A stretch of DNA of 5,876 nucleotides from Candidatus Nanopelagicales bacterium (GTDB lineage: Bacteria > Actinomycetota > Actinomycetes > S36-B12 > GCA-2699445): NCBI GenBank assembly GCA_029939085.1, contig JAOZTQ010000096.1:1-5876 (forward strand). Direction: 5' to 3'. Shown here piece after piece: positions 1 through 5,851 of this stretch (positions are counted from its first letter, which is position 1; each line of letters opens with the position of its first letter). The position numbers and the translations under genes are program-made. The notes beneath the pieces are model-generated. The model saw only the letters and a list, made by a program, of their open reading frames with translations, was not told the origin of the DNA and searched no databases.

Positions 1-141
1 AACCGGTCATCGTTTCCGGTAGTACCTCCAAGACGCTTTTATTCAGACACGCTGTTTTGACCGTCCGCTCTGTTCATCATCTCAGTCACAGTTGGATCAG
101 TGATACTGCTGCAAGTTCCGAGTTTCTGCAACAACTGGAGT

Positions 142-150
142 GGAAGTGGA
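142..150 (+). promoter_or_regulatory. Probable ribosome binding site for the 7-TM protein
   Basis: The purine-rich stretch GGAAGTGGA ends five bases before the ATG at 156. This is a reasonable Shine-Dalgarno position and is the main nucleotide-level reason to prefer 156 over the upstream in-frame TTG at 57. A second ATG at 162 is also within reach of it. Confidence 0.4.
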
Positions 151-155
151 ATTGT

Positions 156-1076
156 ATGTCCATGGCGAATCTGCAGCGGTTCTGGCGGGCGGTAGCGCTT
201 GTCGGCTTTTGCATGGTGGTGACTACCGGCTGCGGGCAACTACCGGAACTAGAATATGAACCATCGATTTCACCAGCGCAGTGGTGTACGCAGCAGCCCT
301 GCTTCATGGTCGGGGAGGTAACCCTGACTCAACCATTGGGTTCGGTCCTTGTTTTCCTACTCGCTGCGTTGTGGATAGCTGCAGGCCTATATTTCCTCAA
401 GACCGGTCGCGGGCAACGTTCGCGAAAGTGGTTCGGATGGTCACTTGTCCTCGGTGGAATCGGTGCGGCAGCCGCTGGGGTCAGTTTCCAAATGTTTGGA
501 TTCCAACTTAAATGCGCCGGTCGAGACCAATGCTTGTTCACCAACGGATTTGAAGTGACCTACAGCATCTCTCAGGCAGCAAGTGTCAGCGTTATGTTGA
601 TCGCTATCGCCTACGCTTGCTCACGAATTCCGGCACGACGCTGGATAATCAGGTACGCCATCGTGAACGTTGCTGTCTATCTGGTCGTTGCCGCTCTCGG
701 GGTGGCATTACCGAATAAGTTATTGCTTTCGTTCGAGCTGTTGATGATCTTTGCAGTGCCAGGGCTGATCCTTGTGTTCATCCTCGCCCTAGTCCGCTAC
801 CGCGAAAATCACGACCCGATGTACCGGTCAATTCTGTGGGCAGCAGTCTTACTCGTCATCGTTCAAGTGGCCTATTTCGGTTATTACGCAGCTGGGATAA
901 CGGCTCTGTTGTGGAGCAACGGTGAAGGATTCTATTTCTCGGAGAATGATGTGCTGCACATAGGCATGATGTTGTGGTTGGCTTACGCCGTTGGTGTCGT
1001 GGGTAAATATCTACGAGACATCGAGACCGTCGAAAGCTCTACTGTCGACTATCGAGGAGAAGGGTCCACTTCGTAA
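156..1076 (+). CDS. Predicted lipoprotein-type seven-transmembrane protein of unknown function
   Basis: I do not recognise this family. The 306-residue protein starts with a short Arg-containing segment, a hydrophobic stretch and VTTGC. This looks like a lipoprotein signal peptide with the modified Cys at residue 26, although Thr at -3 is not the usual Leu. Seven hydrophobic helices follow, at about residues 59-81, 92-116, 135-155, 163-185, 190-212, 225-248 and 267-285. The positive-inside rule (KTGRGQRSRK, SRIPARR, RYRENHDPMYR) puts the N-terminus outside and the C-terminus inside. Two cysteine pairs, C44/C49 and C120/C126, then both fall on the outer face and could form disulfides. The last helix is preceded by ENDVLHIG, whose His268 could be functional. 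The topology recalls ceramidase-like (CREST) seven-helix proteins, but I see no HxxxH metal motif, so this is weak speculation. The start at 156 is preferred because the lipobox follows it at the right distance and a purine-rich site precedes it. The frame stays open back to the window edge, so a longer form (TTG at 57 or beyond) is not excluded. Its 3' end overlaps the convergent DUF418 gene. Confidence 0.8.
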   Translation: MSMANLQRFWRAVALVGFCMVVTTGCGQLPELEYEPSISPAQWCTQQPCFMVGEVTLTQPLGSVLVFLLAALWIAAGLYFLKTGRGQRSRKWFGWSLVLGGIGAAAAGVSFQMFGFQLKCAGRDQCLFTNGFEVTYSISQAASVSVMLIAIAYACSRIPARRWIIRYAIVNVAVYLVVAALGVALPNKLLLSFELLMIFAVPGLILVFILALVRYRENHDPMYRSILWAAVLLVIVQVAYFGYYAAGITALLWSNGEGFYFSENDVLHIGMMLWLAYAVGVVGKYLRDIETVESSTVDYRGEGSTS

Positions 1077-2191
1077 CGCATTGGCTGCCAACGTCTGTAG
1101 GTTAAACATCGCCAAAGCCACTCTACCGGCCCGTATCGGAACCTCCTGAGCCACAGCGGTGACCACCACAACTGCAACGACCACACTGCGATCACGAAGA
1201 GCGCCGCGCCACTCCTGGAGACCGAAAGACCGGACAATATGACGCTAAAGGTCACAACCCCTAAAAGACTTTGGGCTAGATAGTTGGTCAATGCCATCCG
1301 ACCGACTGATCGAATCGTGAGCCTCGCTCGTGAGTTCGTACGAGAATTCCATCGGATGATTATGGCTAGGTAGGCCAAAGCGATGGGGATTGTTCCGATC
1401 GTGTTGGGGATCGCGCTCAAAAAGGCGACGTCAATGGAGAAGTCCGCCACGGCTACCCATACAACGCTCATCACAGCGAGCGGTAGACCGATGCCTAAAC
1501 CCCAGATCGTCAAACGCCGATAGAAATCAGCACTGCGATCTCCCTGGAAAACACCTGTGCGATAGAGAGCGATACCGATCAACATGGCACCTAATGCGCG
1601 TACAAAGGAGTCTGTGATCAAGACAAGATCAGCAAGCTCGCTTCGAGGTTCCACATCTACCCACAAACCAGCTACGTCAATCGGATCACTCACTAGAGAC
1701 TGACTCAACCAGAGAACGCACGGTGAAAGCGCATACACCCCAATACCTAGAGTCAACAGCATCGAACTAGGCAGCCGCCTGAGCACAATCAATATCGGGG
1801 CAAGAATTGCGTAGAGGGCAAGAATGTCGCCCTCCCAGATAAACCCATGCAGCAATCCGATAACGAGCAGCAGAAAATTCCGCCACAGACTCAACCAAGC
1901 AGGATGCTCAGATTTTTCCTGTGCCCGCTCGTAAAACAAAACGATGCCCGCGCCGAAAAGCATCGAAAATAGTGCCATGAATTTTTGGTCGACAAAAACT
2001 TCCGCTGAGATGGCAATCGCCCAGTCCAGAACGGTCTCCGTGCCGGGAGCACTGATATTCGCGTAAGCGGAGCCCACCAGTGCGAACGACAACACATTCA
2101 TGGGGAGGATCCCCAAGACGGCCACACCTCGAATCGCATCGAGATTCGAGATTCGATTTCGCTCTACGACGGGAGCAGTGGTTTCCGTCAC
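1049..2191 (-). CDS. DUF418/YeiB-family membrane protein (putative acyltransferase-like)
   Basis: This is a multi-pass membrane protein of 380 residues from the chosen GTG start. Family hallmarks appear in order. NRISNLDAIRGVAVLGIL-MN (about residues 12-32) is the YeiB-type N-terminal signature. QKFMALFSMLFGAGIVLF (69-86) is the second conserved block. GLLHGFIWEGDILALYA (112-128) contains the conserved His115 and the W-x-G-D motif. RMALTNYLAQSLL (298-310) and WSPLWLRRFRYGPVEWLWR-LTY (343-365) form the C-terminal DUF418 domain. The family is related to transmembrane acyltransferases of the HGSNAT/YeiB type. By analogy the conserved His may take part in acyl transfer across the membrane, but the substrate is unknown. 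The frame extends upstream to an ATG at 2302, adding a 37-residue hydrophilic N-terminus. I prefer the GTG at 2191 because YeiB-like proteins normally begin about 10 residues before the LDxxRG motif. Neither start has a strong ribosome binding site (weak GAAAAG before 2191). The gene is divergent from gldA and overlaps the 7-TM gene tail to tail. Confidence 0.9.
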   Translation of the reverse strand: MTETTAPVVERNRISNLDAIRGVAVLGILPMNVLSFALVGSAYANISAPGTETVLDWAIAISAEVFVDQKFMALFSMLFGAGIVLFYERAQEKSEHPAWLSLWRNFLLLVIGLLHGFIWEGDILALYAILAPILIVLRRLPSSMLLTLGIGVYALSPCVLWLSQSLVSDPIDVAGLWVDVEPRSELADLVLITDSFVRALGAMLIGIALYRTGVFQGDRSADFYRRLTIWGLGIGLPLAVMSVVWVAVADFSIDVAFLSAIPNTIGTIPIALAYLAIIIRWNSRTNSRARLTIRSVGRMALTNYLAQSLLGVVTFSVILSGLSVSRSGAALFVIAVWSLQLWWSPLWLRRFRYGPVEWLWRCLTYRRWQPMRYEVDPSPR

Positions 2192-2439
2192 GACTTTTCG
2201 CAGACGACTCGCATTGTGGAAATCTACAGGACCGCCAACGCTTAAGGACCTTTGTTGAAGACGAAGAACGTTTGCGGCAGGCAGGGCACTTCCATCCCGC
2301 ATAACAGTTCACACTCGACTCACTCGTCATTACCAACGCATTTGCGTCTCCGTCGACTGACATACGTTGAGTCTGGCTCTTGTAAGGCTGCGAATCTCTT
2401 GACCTCGCAACGTCGGCAGACGTGAGTAGCATCAAAAAA
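2192..2439. other. Divergent control region between the DUF418 gene and gldA
   Basis: This gap should hold promoters for both flanking genes. I could not pick a convincing -35/-10 pair. The best-looking hexamer for gldA is CTGACA at 2357-2362, without a good -10 at the usual distance. Parts of the region would become coding if the DUF418 protein starts at 2302 or gldA starts at the GTG at 2422. A short inverted repeat lies near the middle. Confidence 0.5.
2336..2347. repeat. Short inverted repeat, possible operator
   Basis: ACGCA-TT-TGCGT has two perfectly complementary 5-base arms around a 2-base centre, in the gap between the two divergent genes. It has the size and symmetry of a dimeric repressor half-site pair, but 5-base arms occur often by chance and no second copy was noticed in the window. 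Confidence 0.25.
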
Positions 2440-3567
2440 ATGACCAATCCGCTCGCAGTACTTCAGTCACCAGCCCGATACGTACAGGGACGGGGAGCGA
2501 CTGATCACCTTGGGCAAGAACTAGCTCAAGTTGGGATTACCGGGCCGGTCCTTATTTTGAGTTCCGCAGCACCATTAAGAATTCTTTCACGCACCTGGTC
2601 AGAAACCCTCGGCAAAGCAAACATCGAATTCAGCGTTGAAACGTTTTCCGGAGAGTGCTCACCTGACGAAATAGATCGAGTGACGGCTGCGGGCAAAGCA
2701 GCAAACGTGACTGCAATCATCGGTGTTGGTGGTGGCAAAGTTCTTGATACCTCTCGAGCGGTTGCGGACGCGCTCGGTGTCGCCGCAGTCAACTGCCCAA
2801 CAGTTGCGAGTTCTGATGCGCCATGTTCGGCTCTGTCTGTTCTGTACCAAGACGATGATGAGTTCTTGGAATATCGATTTTACAAGTCGAATCCCCAGCT
2901 GGTTCTCGTCGATTCCAGTGTGATTGCACGAGCCCCTACCCGGCTCTTGGTTTCTGGCATCGGAGATGCATTGGCAACGTGGTGGGAAGCTGACACGGTG
3001 CGTCGATCCGCTTCAGAGAATCAACTGCACGGTCAACCGACAAAAACCGGAACCGCTTTAGCGCACTTGTGTTATCAGCTACTTAAGGAGAATGCCACGG
3101 CGGCGGTTGCGGCCTCCAACCTCAATGTGGTGACGCCCGCACTTGAAAATATTATTGAAGCGAACACGCTACTTTCTGGACTGGGCTTTGAATCAGGTGG
3201 CCTGGCAGCAGCACATTCAGTACACAACGGGCTCACAACACAGTCGAAAACCCGGGACTTTTTGCATGGTGAGAAGGTTTCATTTGGCCTTGTTACTCAA
3301 TTCGTGTTGGAAGACCGCAGTACTCAGGATTTCGACGAAATCCTGTCGCTGGCTACTGCCGTCGGGTTACCGGTCACTCTCGCGCAGGTAGGGCTTAAGA
3401 AACCAACCGCGGGTCAGATACACCACATAGCAGAACGGACGGTCGCTCCCGGAGAGACGATTCATCACGAACCCTTTAAGGTTTCGGCAACTGATGTTGC
3501 TGACTCGATCTGGGCCGCGGATGCGATCGGACGAGAGTGGCTTATGTCGCGAGAGAACTCTCACTAA
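2440..3567 (+). CDS. gldA: Glycerol dehydrogenase (GldA family, metal-dependent, NAD-linked)
   Basis: This cytoplasmic enzyme oxidises glycerol to dihydroxyacetone with NAD+, or runs the reverse reaction. The protein is 375 residues from the ATG, close to the usual 365-370. It follows the family from end to end: LQSPARYVQG near the N-terminus, FSGECSPDEIDR, the dinucleotide-binding GVGGGKVLDT (about residues 95-104), SSDAPCSALSVLY (124-136), LVSGIGDALATWWEA (170-184), VVTPALENIIEANTLLSGLGFESGGLAAAHSVHNGLT (in two parts, 230-266), FLHGEKVSFG (274-283) and GETIHHEPF near the C-terminus. The predicted metal ligands are Asp176, His259 and His276, matching the Asp/His/His triad of bacterial GldA. 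Asp126 in SSDAPCS is the substrate-site Asp. No key residue is missing. An in-frame GTG at 2422 would add six residues (SSIKK-rich). I prefer the ATG because homologues begin only a few residues before QSPxxY. Neither start has a recognisable ribosome binding site, so leaderless translation is possible. It is convergent with the YibE/F gene. Other iron-containing alcohol dehydrogenases are a less likely alternative because the GldA-specific blocks are all present. Confidence 0.95.
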   Translation: MTNPLAVLQSPARYVQGRGATDHLGQELAQVGITGPVLILSSAAPLRILSRTWSETLGKANIEFSVETFSGECSPDEIDRVTAAGKAANVTAIIGVGGGKVLDTSRAVADALGVAAVNCPTVASSDAPCSALSVLYQDDDEFLEYRFYKSNPQLVLVDSSVIARAPTRLLVSGIGDALATWWEADTVRRSASENQLHGQPTKTGTALAHLCYQLLKENATAAVAASNLNVVTPALENIIEANTLLSGLGFESGGLAAAHSVHNGLTTQSKTRDFLHGEKVSFGLVTQFVLEDRSTQDFDEILSLATAVGLPVTLAQVGLKKPTAGQIHHIAERTVAPGETIHHEPFKVSATDVADSIWAADAIGREWLMSRENSH

Positions 3568-3572
3568 TTAAT

Positions 3573-3589
3573 CTGACCATCACGGTCTG
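3573..3589. terminator. Weak hairpin between convergent genes, possible bidirectional terminator
   Basis: GACC-ATCAC-GGTC (3575-3587) can form a 4-bp stem, with one more C-G pair outside a T-T mismatch. It sits in the 31-bp gap between the stop codons of gldA and the YibE/F gene, where a shared terminator would be expected. No T-run follows on either strand, so intrinsic termination is doubtful. Confidence 0.25.
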
Positions 3590-3598
3590 GAGTAGCGT

Positions 3599-4795
3599 CT
3601 ACTTGCTGTTCCAGAAGGATGAGTGCTCGTCCTCACCTTCTTCATTCTGTCCGGCCCCGTCATACGAATCACGATTGGCAAGTGTAGCCGCCATCACTGC
3701 CGTAGTGATCGGAACCGCGCTGATAATGCCCAGCCCGCCCACTAGCGCTCTGACGACCTCTTGCGCGATGATTTCATTACTGATCGACTGCAGCAGGCCA
3801 GCATCGGACATCGTCAGCAAGATGAATGTCGGAAGCGCCGCTCCGACGTAGGCCAAAACGAGAGTGTTAACAGTTGCGGCCACATGATCACGACCGACTC
3901 GCATCCCCGCACCGAAGAGTTGGGACCAACTTGCCGATGGGTCCGCACGCTTAACTTCTGCCACCGAGGCAGCTTGGGTAATTGTGACATCGTCCAACAC
4001 ACCCAAGGCACCAATAACCACTCCCGCCAAAAAGAGACCACGAATATCGAAGTCCATCCCTTGTAAATTAAGGAAGTAGGAGCCTTCGTCACCTAAGCCG
4101 CTGAGGTTAACGAATCCAGTAAAGATCCAAGCAAGGGCCAAAGTCACGATGAGGGCAATTACCGTGCCGACAATCGCAACTGCGGTTCCCACATGTAATC
4201 CATGTGCGAAAAGCATCGCAACGATAGCTATCGCAGCGGCACCAACAGCAGCCACAATGACGGGATCCTTGCCCAAAAGCAGTGACGGCAGAACAAACCA
4301 GATGAGCAAAGCCATTGAAGAAATCAGTCCAGCCAGAGCTGCTAACCCTTTCCAACGGGCAAAAGCAACCACCGCGACGGCGAAGATAATCAGGAGCCAA
4401 ACAATCGCTGGTTGACGATTGATCTCACTTAACGAGTACTCCCCCGAGCCCGGTTCGGTCTCCACCAACCACACCGATGTACCGATATCTATTTGCGGGG
4501 ATGTCGCATCTTGGAAAACGTCGGATTTGACCTCTTGCCCGGCTTCGGGTCCTTCCGTGACTCTGACGGTTGCCTCAATACAATCATCAGCCGGCGGCTT
4601 ACATTCGCTGATGTCGAGAACTTCACCCGCGATCTGCTCACCAACGGGCGTTACCGGAATCGATTCACTCGGCCACAGCAAGAACAGGGCAATGAGTGTC
4701 CCAGCCCCGAGTATTCCAACAATGAGCCAAAGCGTCCGTCGCAGTTGCGCTCCAACGAGGGAATCAGCAGCGCCAGAATCGTGAGAGTGATCCAT
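3599..4795 (-). CDS. YibE/F-family multi-pass membrane protein
   Basis: The 398-residue protein begins MDHSHDSG, has one helix at about residues 21-41, an extracytoplasmic domain at about 42-128, then about seven more helices. The family core is clear: GLFLAGVVIGALGVLDDVTI (253-272), then GMRVGRDHVAATVNTLVLAYVGAALP (in two parts, 297-322), NEIIAQEVVRALVGGLGI (340-357) and AVPITTAVMAA (360-370). These are the diagnostic YibE/F blocks, with the conserved LDD and GRDH motifs in the membrane half. The extracytoplasmic domain carries a Cys pair, C65 and C72, around PPADD, which could form a disulfide. The family's biochemical function is not established; charged residues conserved in the membrane suggest transport, but this is inference. 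The ATG start is well supported by a ribosome binding site five bases upstream. The C-terminus is acidic and hydrophilic (NEEGEDEHSS). The gene is convergent with gldA and divergent from the heliorhodopsin gene, with which it may share a control region. Confidence 0.93.
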   Translation of the reverse strand: MDHSHDSGAADSLVGAQLRRTLWLIVGILGAGTLIALFLLWPSESIPVTPVGEQIAGEVLDISECKPPADDCIEATVRVTEGPEAGQEVKSDVFQDATSPQIDIGTSVWLVETEPGSGEYSLSEINRQPAIVWLLIIFAVAVVAFARWKGLAALAGLISSMALLIWFVLPSLLLGKDPVIVAAVGAAAIAIVAMLFAHGLHVGTAVAIVGTVIALIVTLALAWIFTGFVNLSGLGDEGSYFLNLQGMDFDIRGLFLAGVVIGALGVLDDVTITQAASVAEVKRADPSASWSQLFGAGMRVGRDHVAATVNTLVLAYVGAALPTFILLTMSDAGLLQSISNEIIAQEVVRALVGGLGIISAVPITTAVMAATLANRDSYDGAGQNEEGEDEHSSFWNSK

Positions 4796-4800
4796 GTGGG

Positions 4801-4809
4801 CACCTTTCT
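4801..4809 (-). promoter_or_regulatory. Ribosome binding site of the YibE/F gene
   Basis: Read on the minus strand, AGAAAGGTG is followed by CCCAC and the ATG at 4795. It is the best-placed Shine-Dalgarno-like site in the window and fixes this start. Confidence 0.65.
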
Positions 4810-4875
4810 GCGTCCCGCAACTAGTTCCCGAGCATAAACAGGTACCACCAAGATGTCACTGATCCTGACGAGGAC

Positions 4876-4891
4876 GCTCACCCGCGTGAGC
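4876..4891. repeat. Perfect 6-bp hairpin GCTCAC/GTGAGC
   Basis: GCTCAC and GTGAGC are fully complementary and separated by CCGC. There is no T-run after it on either strand, so it is not a classical terminator. It lies about 80 bp upstream of the YibE/F start and could be an operator or lie in the 5' untranslated leader of that gene. Confidence 0.4.
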
Positions 4892-4901
4892 ATTTACTTC
4901 A

Positions 4902-4917
4902 TGTTGCGCTAGCAACA
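4902..4917. repeat. Perfect 6-bp hairpin TGTTGC/GCAACA
   Basis: TGTTGC and GCAACA are fully complementary around a GCTA loop. It starts 10 bases after the neighbouring GCTCAC hairpin, with the same arm and loop length but a different sequence. The loop junction contains a CTAG. It could be a regulator site or RNA leader structure; neither strand shows a following T-run. Confidence 0.4.
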
Positions 4918-4990
4918 AAGAAGAAAGCACAAGTTCACGCCGATTCCAAAGCCCACTAATTTCACGGGTATCGAGCACTCCATTGCACGC

Positions 4991-5032
4991 ACTAGTGATT
5001 TACAACTAGGCAAACTAGATCCGCGTGTCTAG
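4991..5032. promoter_or_regulatory. Cluster of CTAG palindromes upstream of the heliorhodopsin gene
   Basis: CTAG occurs at 4992, 5006, 5015 and 5029, the first three as ACTAG in the same orientation. Spacings are 14, 9 and 14 bases. The cluster lies 37-77 bases upstream of the preferred heliorhodopsin start, where an operator would be expected. The idea of a regulatory role rests only on clustering and position. Confidence 0.3.
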
Positions 5033-5068
5033 ATGCGGTGGTGCCCAACGCTGCTTCACACTGAACGA

Positions 5069-5851
5069 ATGTCCACAACCGAAGTAAGCGTCTCACCGTC
5101 CTCGATCAGTCGACTCAGGCGATTGAATGTCATTGCAGGCATATTCCACCTCGTTCAGTTGATCATCATTCTGATCCTTGCGACCGACTTCACACTTCCC
5201 ATTACCGCGGCCTATATGCAAGGCCCACCCGGGACTCCTTTGTCCGACCCAGTCACACTCATTGACGTGCGCGTTGCTTGGGGCGTAGCTGCCTTTTTTG
5301 CGCTGTCGGCTATTTTCCACTTCTTGGTCTCATGTCCACCGTTTTACTCCCGCTATGCCGCAGGGCTCGCTGATAGACACAACTACTTCCGTTGGGTTGA
5401 GTATTCGTTGAGCTCTTCCGTGATGATCGTTTTGATTGCTCAGATCGTGGGCATCTCCGACATCGGCGCGGTTGTCGCAATCTTCGGGGTCAACGTATCC
5501 ATGATCTTGTTCGGCTGGTTACAAGAGAAATATGTCAATCCGGGTGGTGGACTTACGCCGTTCTGGTTCGGCTGTATTGCAGGAATCGTGCCTTGGATCG
5601 TCATTGCCATATTCGTCATTGCACCGGGCGCAGTAGGCGAGGTGGAGACGCCTGGGTTCGTTTACGGAATCATCATTTCGCTCTTTGTCCTATTTAACTG
5701 CTTCGCCCTCATCCAGTTCCTCCAGTACAAACCCGTCGGGAAGTGGCAGAACTATCTGCGCGGTGAAAAGGCCTATATAGTCTTGAGCCTCGTGGCAAAG
5801 TCCGTTTTGGCTTGGCAGGTTTTTGCGGGAACTTTGGTACCGCCAAACTAG
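5069..5851 (+). CDS. Heliorhodopsin (retinal-binding seven-helix photoreceptor)
   Basis: Heliorhodopsins bind retinal through a helix-7 Lys, sit in the membrane with the N-terminus inside (opposite to type 1 rhodopsins) and show a slow photocycle. Most show no ion pumping, and their output is unsettled. The 260-residue protein has seven helices at about 19-42, 67-91, 107-129, 131-151, 163-186, 195-219 and 233-257, plus the long A-B loop typical of the family (DFTLP...GPPGT). Diagnostic blocks are RWVEYSLSSSVMIVLIAQI, ILFGWLQEKY, PFWFGCIAGIVPWI, PGFVYGIIISLF and YIVLSLVAKS. Lys244 (codon 5798-5800) is the Schiff-base Lys, equal to K241 of 48C12. Glu111 (codon 5399-5401) is the counterion, equal to E107. 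His27 and His84 match H23 and H80, and Ser240 matches S237. All key residues are intact. I chose the ATG at 5069 because the resulting N-terminus is close in length to 48C12. The in-frame ATG at 5033 would add MRWCPTLLHTER. Neither start has a clear ribosome binding site. No other gene is on this strand before it, so it is probably transcribed from its own promoter; no terminator is seen in the 25 bases left after the stop. Confidence 0.97.
   Translation: MSTTEVSVSPSSISRLRRLNVIAGIFHLVQLIIILILATDFTLPITAAYMQGPPGTPLSDPVTLIDVRVAWGVAAFFALSAIFHFLVSCPPFYSRYAAGLADRHNYFRWVEYSLSSSVMIVLIAQIVGISDIGAVVAIFGVNVSMILFGWLQEKYVNPGGGLTPFWFGCIAGIVPWIVIAIFVIAPGAVGEVETPGFVYGIIISLFVLFNCFALIQFLQYKPVGKWQNYLRGEKAYIVLSLVAKSVLAWQVFAGTLVPPN

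Larger units (their letters stand above)
4796..5068. other. Divergent control region between the YibE/F and heliorhodopsin genes
   Basis: This 273-bp region contains no convincing gene. It should contain the promoters for both divergent genes. From left to right it holds the YibE/F ribosome binding site, a CTAG at 4821, two hairpins (4876-4891 and 4902-4917), TTGCAC at 4983-4988 as a possible -35 for the heliorhodopsin gene, and four CTAG sites between 4992 and 5032. No good -10 element pairs with TTGCAC. The ATG at 5033, in frame with the heliorhodopsin, would make the last 36 bases coding. Confidence 0.6.

Noticed and set aside
1..60. Open frame from the left edge ending in TGA at 58-60 (19 codons), possible tail of an upstream gene
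   Set aside because: It is too short to identify, and another plus frame (that of the 7-TM gene) is also open to the edge, so nothing distinguishes a real gene end from chance.
57..107. TTGACC at 57-62 and GATACT at 102-107 as a promoter for the 7-TM gene
   Set aside because: The hexamers are about 39 bases apart and neither has a good partner at 16-18 bases.
57..155. N-terminal extension of the 7-TM protein from the TTG at 57
   Set aside because: It would place about 33 hydrophilic residues before a well-formed lipoprotein signal sequence, which would be unusual; the ATG at 156 has a better upstream purine stretch.
1908..2447. 179-codon minus-strand open frame across the DUF418 N-terminus
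   Set aside because: Its translation is rich in Arg, Ser and Cys with no recognisable domain, and it overlaps the well-supported DUF418 protein in another frame.
4419..4837. Plus-strand open frames of 114-121 codons opposite the YibE/F N-terminus
   Set aside because: They are low-complexity Ser/Thr/Pro-rich shadows of the YibE/F gene without a ribosome binding site or domain.
4651..4893. 80-codon minus-strand open frame reaching into the intergenic region
   Set aside because: It overlaps the YibE/F start in another frame, breaks across its ribosome binding site and shows no family features.
5069..5851. Type 1 (proton-pumping or sensory) rhodopsin
   Set aside because: It lacks the type 1 helix-C DTE-like motif and instead has the heliorhodopsin WVEYSLSSS and SLVAKS blocks and the long A-B loop.
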